A stretch of 64,000 bases of DNA from NCBI GenBank assembly GCA_044221805.1, contig JBGAOK010000004.1, forward strand, positions 1 to 64,000, in the 5' to 3' direction. The notes under the pieces are model-generated. The model saw only the letters and a list, made by a program, of their open reading frames with translations. It did not search any database and was not told the origin of the DNA. Made by a program: the position numbers and the translations under genes. This DNA is from Meridianimarinicoccus sp044221805. GTDB lineage: Bacteria > Pseudomonadota > Alphaproteobacteria > Rhodobacterales > Rhodobacteraceae. Positions within the stretch are counted from its first letter, which is position 1. Every line of letters begins with the position of its first letter. Shown here one piece after another: positions 41,656 to 48,862 of this stretch.

Positions 41656-43194
41656 TCATTTCTCCCTCGTGACCAGACTCTGATGGGCGAAGGCAACCGA
41701 ATCGCCGGCCAGCAGCCGCGACAGGATCGGCAGAAGCTCGGACGACGGCAGCAGATAGCGCAGGGCATCGCGCAGGTCGGACGGCGGTGTCGCCGTCGAT
41801 ATGGCGACGATTTCGTCGGCACCGAACGGGGGCTGGACCTCGGCTGCGAAGCGCTGGATCCCGCCTTCGGGCATGGGGCCGCTTTCCTTCGCGTCGATGG
41901 GAAAGATCGCCTGGACCTGACCATTGTTCGCGAGATTGAAGACGGTCAGATAGGGGAAGGGCAGGGGGCCGACCGCAATCTCGAAACCCTGGCCGCCGAC
42001 AAGCTCGCGGTGCCAGGGCTGTCCGTCGACCACGAGGCCCATGTCGAAGCCTTTGCGGACCAGTCCCTCGCGGGCGAGAGCAAGGGTTGCGAACTTGTCG
42101 TTGACCGAGCCGAGCGCGTCCTCGGGCAGGCCATAGCCCAGAACCTCGCCGCTGGGGTCGATGATGTTGCCCGTGCGCCGGTCCCAGTAGGTTCCGGGCG
42201 CCGCGGCAAGCTGGACCCGGTCGAAATCGATGGCGTCGGCTGCGGCCGGGCTTGCCGCGTCTTCCTCGGGTCGGGCGGCAGCTGCGCTCGCCGCGGCGGG
42301 GTCCGGTCGCAGCACCTGAACGTCGGGACCCGCCCGCGCCACCAGTTCCGGCAGATAGCGCGCGCCGTTGAAACTCTTCGCCGTGCGCGGGATGAAGACG
42401 GCCAGCTCGCCGCGGCTGAGGGCCCCGTCCCCGTTCGCATCGCCGTTCATGGCAAGGCTGCGCGAGAAGGCATAGCTGAGCGCACCGTGGGACCGGCCCT
42501 CGATCTCGACCTCGATCACGACTTCGGCCTCGCGGGCGCCGGCCATGAAGACGAGGTTCTCGAGGGTGTCCTCGTCGTTTTCGGGAACCCGCGGTCCGGG
42601 GCGGCGCCGGGAACTGTCGGCAAGGGCAACCAGTTCGGGAAGCACCCGGGCACGGCCGCCGCGCGTGACGGTCCCGGAATAGCAGCTGTCAGCCACGAAG
42701 ACGACCATGACCTGCCTGTCCCGGGCCCGGGTGAACCACTGGTTGAGTTCATCGTCGAGGATCATCTCTTCGCGGCCCGCCGGGGATTGCGCGTCGAATC
42801 CCGGCAGCACCAGCATCTCGTCCACGCGGTCGTCGGGCTGGCCCGCCGTGGCCTCGTCGCCGCTGTCGTCCGGCCACTGGGCGCCGTGACCGGAATAGGT
42901 GAAGATGATCGTGTCGCCGGACGCTGCGCCATCCAGCAGGCTGTTCCACGCGGTCTCCAGTGCGGCGCGGTCGGCGGCGCCGTCCAGCAGGACGTCCATG
43001 CGGCTCACGCCGAAGCGCCGAAGCGCCGAGGCGATCAGACGGGCATCGTTGACGGCGCCACCCAGATCGGGCTGGTGGGCATAGTCGTCGATCCCGACCA
43101 CGAGCGCGAAATTCGCCGCCCCGACCGGCCCTGCCGGCGCAAGGGCAAGGACCCCGGCCAGTGCGGCGAGACCGGTGCTGCCGACCCCGGCCAT
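41656..43194 (-). CDS. Exported caspase-like peptidase with an internal EF-hand loop
   Basis: A 512-residue C14 peptidase with a signal peptide ending near VGAA. The dyad is H103 (TYSGHGAQ) and C171 (VADSCYSG). Residues 252-263, DANGDGALSRGE, form a perfect 12-residue EF-hand calcium loop within the part of the p10-like region before AVFIPRTAKSF. The C-terminal third has a DUF4384-like strand pattern (YLTVFNLANNGQVQAIFPID). GGAG lies eight bases before the ATG. It is tightly packed between the OmpA lipoprotein gene (three-base gap) and the next caspase. Confidence 0.88.
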   Translation of the reverse strand: MAGVGSTGLAALAGVLALAPAGPVGAANFALVVGIDDYAHQPDLGGAVNDARLIASALRRFGVSRMDVLLDGAADRAALETAWNSLLDGAASGDTIIFTYSGHGAQWPDDSGDEATAGQPDDRVDEMLVLPGFDAQSPAGREEMILDDELNQWFTRARDRQVMVVFVADSCYSGTVTRGGRARVLPELVALADSSRRRPGPRVPENDEDTLENLVFMAGAREAEVVIEVEIEGRSHGALSYAFSRSLAMNGDANGDGALSRGELAVFIPRTAKSFNGARYLPELVARAGPDVQVLRPDPAAASAAAARPEEDAASPAAADAIDFDRVQLAAAPGTYWDRRTGNIIDPSGEVLGYGLPEDALGSVNDKFATLALAREGLVRKGFDMGLVVDGQPWHRELVGGQGFEIAVGPLPFPYLTVFNLANNGQVQAIFPIDAKESGPMPEGGIQRFAAEVQPPFGADEIVAISTATPPSDLRDALRYLLPSSELLPILSRLLAGDSVAFAHQSLVTREK

Positions 43195-43197
43195 CCG

Positions 43198-44130
43198 TCA
43201 GTCTCCGGTCCGCACGACGTCGACCTCGACGCGGCGGCTCATCTGCCAGAGTTCCTCTTGGGTATAGGCCACGGCGCTGTCGGGCTGGAACAGCTCACTC
43301 TCACCCCGGCCCTCGACCTTGAGCGGGATTTGCAGGCCGCGGGATTCTAGATGCGCCTTCACCGCCTGCGCCCGGCGGTTCGAAAGGTCGCGGTTGTACT
43401 CGGCCTCCCCGCGCTCGTCGGTATGGCCGATGACGGTGACCGAGACGATCTCGGCCGGATCGAGCGACGACAGGCAGGCATAGAGCTCGTCCGCGGCCTC
43501 GGCCCCGGCTTCGGTGAAGCTCACCTCGTCGGTGACGAAGCGGATCGGCGCGACGATCTCGGCGGCCCACATCCCGAGGCTCTGGATCTGGCAGGCCGGG
43601 CGTCCGGGGATCGAGACGAAGGAACTCGAGACAAGGCGCATCTCGTCGGTCTTGCGGCGGAGATCGCGGACGGTAGCCTCGTCGGGGGGCAGATCCCAGT
43701 AGGCGGAGGCGGGATCGGACAAAAGGATCACGTCCTGCAAGGCGAGCTGATAGCGTTCGGCGGCGCGGGCGAAGTCCCGCCGCGCCCGTGCGGCGTCGCC
43801 GGCCGCGGCCAGCACCTGCCAAGGCGTCGCGATCGCGAGTGCCTGATCGAGGATCGGCTCTGCCTCGGCATAGTCCGCGCTTTCCTGCGAGGCCTTGTAC
43901 AGCATCCCCAAAGCCAGCCAGCGCGCGATCTGCTGGCGTTCGTCCGCGCTGCATCCGGCGGCTTCTGCGGCATCGTTGGCGGCCATGAGGGCGTCCAGGC
44001 GCATCCCGCCCTCGGCCGCAAGCGCCGCGTCCGCGTCCAGGATCGGCTGGCAGGATGCGGCGGCGGACCCGGAATGGAACGACCCGCACGCCGCGATCGC
44101 CAGCGCGAGGATGGCGGCCGCACGCTTCAA
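43198..44130 (-). CDS. OmpA-family lipoprotein (Pal-like peptidoglycan binder)
   Basis: A 310-residue protein read from a TTG at 44130, with GGAGG seven bases upstream and overlap of the protease stop (TTGA). The lipobox IAAC puts the lipidated cysteine at residue 15. Residues 60-140 are helical repeats of TPR type. Residues 195-306 are an OmpA C-terminal domain with GHTDERG (235-241) and NRRAQAVKAHL, the residues that bind diaminopimelate. It should tie the outer membrane to peptidoglycan and may scaffold the neighbouring exported peptidases. Confidence 0.88.
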   Translation of the reverse strand: MKRAAAILALAIAACGSFHSGSAAASCQPILDADAALAAEGGMRLDALMAANDAAEAAGCSADERQQIARWLALGMLYKASQESADYAEAEPILDQALAIATPWQVLAAAGDAARARRDFARAAERYQLALQDVILLSDPASAYWDLPPDEATVRDLRRKTDEMRLVSSSFVSIPGRPACQIQSLGMWAAEIVAPIRFVTDEVSFTEAGAEAADELYACLSSLDPAEIVSVTVIGHTDERGEAEYNRDLSNRRAQAVKAHLESRGLQIPLKVEGRGESELFQPDSAVAYTQEELWQMSRRVEVDVVRTGD

Positions 44131-44978
44131 TGTGTCACCTCCATGATCCAGTCGATATACGACGAAACCCGTGTGAAGACGCCGAAAGATCCGGCGGCGG
44201 TGCAATCCTTGTTGCCCCAGCTGACGACGCCGACCTGAACCCACCCGGTCGGGCCCTCGCGGATCACCAGCGGACCGCCGCTGTCGCCGTTGCAGGCATT
44301 GATGGGCTCGCGCTTGTATCCGGCGCAGATCATCCGGTCGCTGACGCGGGGCGAGAATTCAAGACAGTCCTGCTTCGGCCGGATGTAGAGGTCGGCAACC
44401 TGCAGCTGGTCGCTGGTCTTTCCGTCGGATCGCTTGCCATAGCCGGTGACCCGGGCGCAGGTGAAATCCGCCATCAACGCGCGTTCCATCGGCGCGGAGG
44501 CCAGCGTCACGATCGAGGTCTGCGGCAGATCCAGCGTCTCGGCCAGCCGGATCACGGCGATGTCGTCCGGAAAGGGAACCTTGTCCCGGTATCCGGGATG
44601 GACATGCACGGCGGCGCCGAGCGTGCCATGGCCGGCGTCCAGCATCGTATCGATGTTGTCGCCGTTGTAGAGAACCACGATTTCTTCGGCGGGAACCACC
44701 GCGAGGGAACCGTCCGCGCGGGTATCGGTGACGCAGTGTGCCGCGGTCAGGACATGCCCGCGACTGATCAGGGACCCGCCGCACAGGATGGTGTCCTCGC
44801 CGTCGAAGATCAGGAGGGCAACCTGGTAGGGGGCTTCGGACCGGTCGATGGCGGTTCCTCCCACCACCCGGCTCACGGTCCGGCCGCCCTCGTCGATGCA
44901 GGTGAAGGATTCGGCCGCAAGCTCGCCGGCAAGGCAGAGCGCAAGCATCAGGCAGGGAAGCAGCGGTCGCGGCAGCAT
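44127..44978 (-). CDS. Chymotrypsin-fold (S1A) serine protease
   Basis: A 283-residue exported protease with a signal peptide (to about AAES). The triad is H81 (LTAAHC), D139 (DDIAVI) and S233 (CNGDSGGPL). The RVVGG at residues 37-41 is the classical zymogen cleavage site, so it is probably activated by proteolysis. Cysteine pairs match chymotrypsin (66/82, 205/219, 229/259). The specificity residue (chymotrypsin 189) is N227, not Asp, so it may not be a strict trypsin. It is encoded two genes from a serpin in the same operon. Confidence 0.93.
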   Translation of the reverse strand: MLPRPLLPCLMLALCLAGELAAESFTCIDEGGRTVSRVVGGTAIDRSEAPYQVALLIFDGEDTILCGGSLISRGHVLTAAHCVTDTRADGSLAVVPAEEIVVLYNGDNIDTMLDAGHGTLGAAVHVHPGYRDKVPFPDDIAVIRLAETLDLPQTSIVTLASAPMERALMADFTCARVTGYGKRSDGKTSDQLQVADLYIRPKQDCLEFSPRVSDRMICAGYKREPINACNGDSGGPLVIREGPTGWVQVGVVSWGNKDCTAAGSFGVFTRVSSYIDWIMEVTH

Positions 44979-44986
44979 GAACCCTC

Positions 44987-45559
44987 CTAGGGTGCAACGA
45001 CACGATACGACAGGACGGTGGCGCTGTAGCCGGGATTTGCCGACCGCGATCCCGGAGGCGAACCGGGGTCGGGAATGACGGGGATTTCGGTCGGGTCAAA
45101 CTGGCCGGCGATGTCCGGGCTCCAGTGCAGATAGACCTCCGAGCCGCCGAGCGGCGGCGAGACCCGGAACCCGTAACCCTTGCCGCCGTCACCGATACAC
45201 AATTCCTCGCCCGGTTCGACACGGCCCCCCTTGGTGGCCCGGTCTGCGGGGGTCAGGTCGTTGGGATAGACCCGGACCGGCAAGGCCCCGTCCAGCGTTC
45301 GCGACCAGATCGAAACGTAGCCGGCCTGTTTCGACACCACACAGACCGCAATGATGCTGCCGTCGGTCAGGGCCGGGTTTTCGGGCTGGATGCGGGCCCA
45401 TTGCCGGGATCCGGGATCGAAAAGCTTGAGATAGCCGGTCAGCTGGGATCCAGCGGCGCGGCTTACGGGTACGCCCGCGGTCCGTTCCTGGGCCGGCGCC
45501 GCGGCGCCGGCCAGCACGGCCGCAAGGACAGCAAGAAGGCAGGGCGCAGCAGGGATCAT
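44987..45559 (-). CDS. Exported DUF4384-like protein
   Basis: A 190-residue protein with a signal peptide (LLAVLAAVLAGAAAPAQE). The rest is one beta-rich domain with IAVCVVSKQAGYVSIWSRTL, RVYPNDL and GGSEVYLHWSPD, resembling the DUF4384 domains that accompany bacterial caspases. The start at 45559 is preferred over 45586, which would overlap the serpin stop. It lies between serpin and protease genes and may be a binding or adaptor partner. Confidence 0.72.
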   Translation of the reverse strand: MIPAAPCLLAVLAAVLAGAAAPAQERTAGVPVSRAAGSQLTGYLKLFDPGSRQWARIQPENPALTDGSIIAVCVVSKQAGYVSIWSRTLDGALPVRVYPNDLTPADRATKGGRVEPGEELCIGDGGKGYGFRVSPPLGGSEVYLHWSPDIAGQFDPTEIPVIPDPGSPPGSRSANPGYSATVLSYRVVAP

Positions 45560-45575
45560 GGCCGGGCCACCGGGA

Positions 45576-46709
45576 TCACGGCGCATCGGGGCCGCGCACC
45601 GCGGCGGCGATGATGGCGGTGGGCTGGCCCGGAACCGAAAGGAAGATCAGGAAGGGCCGGTCGAAGCGAAGCGTCTCCGGCGGATCGAGTGGCACCGACC
45701 GCGTGCCGGTCGCGGCGGTGGCGGCGGCCGCTTCGGCACCGGCTTCATCCACCTTCAGGGCCACCGACTGGACGATCGGGCCGGGGACGAGCGCGGAAGG
45801 GGTCAGGCTGGCGATCCCCTCGGCAAGGCTGTCGCCAAGCCCCAGATCGGCGATGGTCTGGCCGAGGTCGAGGCTGGCCGACAGGTCGAGCTTCGGCAGC
45901 GCGATCCGGACCGGGCGAGCCTGTTCCAGGGCAAGGGCGCGGCCGGCCCAGCCCGGGTCCGCGGGGGGCGGCACCGTCTGGCCGGGCGCCGGAAGGATCA
46001 GGATCGCCTGTCCACCACCCGCAAAGCCCAGCGACACCACGGTGGCGTCGTCGAGGATCCAGCGCGGATAGGTGCCCGCGCCGGTCATGAAGGTCATTTC
46101 CACGACCGATCCGGCCGCGGTGGTGAAGGGACCCGGTTCCGACCTGTCGGGGTCGAAGGGCACCGTCCAGGCATCCTTGAACAGAAGCGCCGTGGTGACG
46201 ACCAGATCGGTGTTGACCAGCGGCGTGTCGATCAGGGCGCCGATCCGACCCCCGGTCGCCTCGCTGGCCCAGTGGTTGATCGCCTGCTGTCCGTCGGCTG
46301 CCAGGTCCAGGCTTTCGGTGCTTGCATCCCAGTCCGCACCCAGTCGGGTGCGCGCCCGGTCGGTCGGTGAAAGGCCGGTGTTCAACCAGAGGGCGAACCA
46401 GGCCGACAGTCCGGAGGCTTCTTCCGGGCGATGTGCCGGTTCATCGAGTCCGGCGCGCGCCAGCGCGACCACCGCAGCCAGGCTCCAGGGCGAGATCAGG
46501 GCCGGCGCATCCCCGACCTCCGCTGCAGACGCCGAGAGCGCCCGGAAGCTCAGCTCGTCCGGCAGAATGAGCGCCGGCAGCTCTTCCGGAACCGCGTCGG
46601 CTGCGGCCGTTGGACCGCACAGGGCGGCCGTCGCAACCACGATGGCCATGGCCAGCCATCGGCCCGACGCCGAGCCCCTGCTGTGGCGGGCGTCCCCGGT
46701 TCGGCTCAT
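45576..46709 (-). CDS. Serpin (serine protease inhibitor family)
   Basis: A 377-residue serpin with a probable signal peptide (about residues 17-36). Family landmarks are LISPWSLAAVVALARAGL, INHWASEATGGRIGALID, TALLFKDAWTVPFD, LPKLDLSASLDLGQTIADLG and FDRPFLIFL. The reactive-loop hinge, DEAGAEAAAATAATG (321-335), has the small residues needed for inhibition. An Arg-Ser pair (337-338) lies at the predicted P2-P1 or P1-P1' position. It overlaps the upstream gene by four bases and shares an operon with the protease at 44.1 kb, its likely target or regulator. Confidence 0.9.
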   Translation of the reverse strand: MSRTGDARHSRGSASGRWLAMAIVVATAALCGPTAAADAVPEELPALILPDELSFRALSASAAEVGDAPALISPWSLAAVVALARAGLDEPAHRPEEASGLSAWFALWLNTGLSPTDRARTRLGADWDASTESLDLAADGQQAINHWASEATGGRIGALIDTPLVNTDLVVTTALLFKDAWTVPFDPDRSEPGPFTTAAGSVVEMTFMTGAGTYPRWILDDATVVSLGFAGGGQAILILPAPGQTVPPPADPGWAGRALALEQARPVRIALPKLDLSASLDLGQTIADLGLGDSLAEGIASLTPSALVPGPIVQSVALKVDEAGAEAAAATAATGTRSVPLDPPETLRFDRPFLIFLSVPGQPTAIIAAAVRGPDAP

Positions 46710-47797
46710 TCGGCCACCGTCACGGTCAGGCGCGCCTCGGCCGGTTGGGTTCCATCCGGCGCCGCGGCGAAGCTGGCGGGAGACTCCGGACCGGCGGCAT
46801 CCGCCGCGGCGCCGGTGTCGCCGGTTGGCACGCAATAGCCGAGCAGCAACTGCGAACCGGCAGCAGGGCCGGCGATGGCACCTGCGACGGCCTGTTCCTC
46901 GTCCGCCTGCAGGACGAGCGCGGGAAGCCCGGCATTGGGAATCAGAAGGTCCGGATCGCCGCCGGCCGGAATTGACAGCAAAATGGCCGAGCATGGCCGG
47001 GTCGCGGTCAGGGTCAGGTCGATCGCGTCCCCCGGTCGGTAGGTATTGCGGTCGGCGGCAAGGACGAGACCGAAGGCCGGTTCGGCCGCTGGCACGGATG
47101 GCGCCGGGGCTGCGGGGGTATCCTCCTGCGCCTGCGTAACCAGCCGCAGGGTCATTTCGGCCCAGGCGCCGATGTCGATGCCCGGCTCCGGGTTCTGGCC
47201 GTCGGGGCTCTCGCCGTCGGGGGCCTGAACCACCGGAGTCGAGTCCGGCGGCGGTTCGATCGCGGGCGGCGGCGATGCGGTCTCTCCGGCCATGGACTCG
47301 ACACGCAGGGCACGGGCAAGGCGACCGGCAGTTTCGGGTTGCGAGGTCGCGAAAGGCCCGGCCGGAACGAATTGCGCGGCGGCTTCCAGCGGGACCGGCT
47401 TTTCTGACGCGATGATCTTGATCAACTCGACCCCCGGCGGCCCTGCCACCACGATCCGGGCTCCGGTCCCGGGAATCTTCAGATCGGTCCCTCCTGCCAC
47501 CAGCGGTTCCGTCTGATAGGCATTGGGGTAGAGCCGCGTCACCGCGCCGGCTTCATCGACATTCAGCACCAGAAGATAGGCGTCGCGGTCGAGCCGGATG
47601 CTGAGATCGACCGTTTCCCCGATCCGGTAGGAGCCGGAGGCATTGCCCAGGGTCGCGGCGATCGTGAAGTCCTGCTCGGACGGCCGCGTATCGGCGAGTG
47701 CGATCTGCTCGACGCTCAGGGCGCGCTCGCTCTGTCCCAGCGCAGCTTGGGCAACCGTGAGAAGCGCCGCCAGCATCGCCAATGCGCTTCGCTTCAT
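46706..47797 (-). CDS. Exported protein with two DUF4384-like domains
   Basis: A 363-residue first gene of the minus-strand operon, with a signal peptide (MKRSALAMLAALLTVAQAAL). Two related beta domains are visible: SYRIGETVDLSIRLDRDAYL with VTRLYPNAY, and NTYRPGDAIDLTLTATRPCS with LLIPNAGLP. They are joined by a Pro/Ala-rich linker. The domain is usually found at the C-terminus of caspase-like proteins; here it is free-standing. The start at 47797 has AGG upstream; 47809 is an alternative. Confidence 0.75.
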   Translation of the reverse strand: MKRSALAMLAALLTVAQAALGQSERALSVEQIALADTRPSEQDFTIAATLGNASGSYRIGETVDLSIRLDRDAYLLVLNVDEAGAVTRLYPNAYQTEPLVAGGTDLKIPGTGARIVVAGPPGVELIKIIASEKPVPLEAAAQFVPAGPFATSQPETAGRLARALRVESMAGETASPPPAIEPPPDSTPVVQAPDGESPDGQNPEPGIDIGAWAEMTLRLVTQAQEDTPAAPAPSVPAAEPAFGLVLAADRNTYRPGDAIDLTLTATRPCSAILLSIPAGGDPDLLIPNAGLPALVLQADEEQAVAGAIAGPAAGSQLLLGYCVPTGDTGAAADAAGPESPASFAAAPDGTQPAEARLTVTVAE

Positions 47798-48267
47798 CGG
47801 ACCTGACATTTTTTCAGCGATGGTTGTATGGGTTTTCGGGCAAGGTGGAAGGCGATCAATGCGTGTCTCGGTCTATTAGGATACGCTCGTCTCGCTCAAC
47901 TGCACAACAGTCCGGGCGATATTGTCAATCACGGGATTCCAGACCGGCCAGGGACGCCGCGCGCGTTGCCTGTGCCTGGCCGTCGGCCGCGTCCGACGGG
48001 CGTTTCTAACGTGCTGAGAAATCGGGATCAATTCCCTGTCCGGGAGACTACGTAAGTTTCCATCGTCCGGCGACGGGCGTTTGTGACAGCTCTGTGAAGA
48101 CTCTCGCGTCGTGATTGTCGGAAAGACTCAGATGACAGAATGGGTTGCATCCCTTAATCTTGTTCGGGAATCAGCATTGATGTCTTCCTCAGGTAAAGCC
48201 CTGATCGATATATTCTCGTGCAAGCATCCTTGAGTTTCGGCCAGCAGCCTTGAGTAGTGGTGCCCCG
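47798..48267. promoter_or_regulatory. Divergent intergenic region of the conflict locus
   Basis: A 470-base stretch without a convincing gene, visibly less GC-rich than its surroundings. It must contain the start points of both divergent blocks. On the minus strand a perfect TTGACA (47923-47928) has no good -10 at 17 bases, but TAATAG-like sequence lies further on. On the plus strand TATATT (48209-48214) is a possible -10 before the OmpA-like gene. No known operator was recognised, and no regulator gene adjoins it. Confidence 0.5.
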
Positions 48268-48816
48268 ATGACCCTATTTCGCGCCCTTTCTGCAATCTTG
48301 ATGGTCCTCGGTTCCGGCCTCGCGCCTGTCGGTGCATTCGCGCAGGCTCGGACGGTTCAGGACATCATCGACGCGCTGGCCGCTCCGGCTTCCGTTTCGG
48401 CGGCCGATCGGGGTGTCGCGCGACCGCAGGGCGGATCCGCCGGTACCGCACCGATGGAGGGGACTGGCCAGCCGCGGAAGGTTCAGCTGGTGGTCGGGTT
48501 CGATGGCGATACCCATCGGCTGACGGTCGAGGGCATGAAGACCCTGAGAATGCTGGCCTTTGCCTTGAAACAGCCAGAGTTGCAGGATGTGCGGCTGGAA
48601 GTCGTCGGGCACGCCTTCGTCGCCGCTGCGCCGACGACATCGCTGCCGGTGTCCTCGCGCCGGGCTCAGACCGTGGCCGAACACCTGTCAGGATTCTACG
48701 GCATGGCTCCCGCGCGCTTGACCGCACGAGGTGTCGGGTCGCTCGAATACGCCTCGCCGGATCCGGCCGATCCGATGAACCAACGGATCGAGATCGTAAA
48801 CCTCGGACCGGCCTGA
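48268..48816 (+). CDS. Exported OmpA-like domain protein with altered ligand site
   Basis: A 182-residue protein with a signal peptide (LFRALSAILMVLGSGLAPVG, to about AFAQA). The C-terminal domain follows the OmpA pattern (LEVVGHAFVAAAPTTSLPVS, SRRAQTVAEHL, ARLTARGVGSLEYASPD), but the GHTD aspartate that grips diaminopimelate is changed (GHAF). Peptidoglycan binding is therefore doubtful, although the arginine of SRRAQ remains. The ATG at 48268 is used; an in-frame TTG at 48250 is less likely. It is first gene of the plus-strand block. Confidence 0.82.
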   Translation: MTLFRALSAILMVLGSGLAPVGAFAQARTVQDIIDALAAPASVSAADRGVARPQGGSAGTAPMEGTGQPRKVQLVVGFDGDTHRLTVEGMKTLRMLAFALKQPELQDVRLEVVGHAFVAAAPTTSLPVSSRRAQTVAEHLSGFYGMAPARLTARGVGSLEYASPDPADPMNQRIEIVNLGPA

Positions 48817-48862
48817 GAGACAGGGGCGGCACAATGGCCGCGACAATCTGAAGGATCGAAGC

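Noticed and set aside
48128..48337. 69-codon minus-strand frame in the divergent control region
   Set aside because: Overlaps the signal-peptide region of the OmpA-like gene and has no supporting features.
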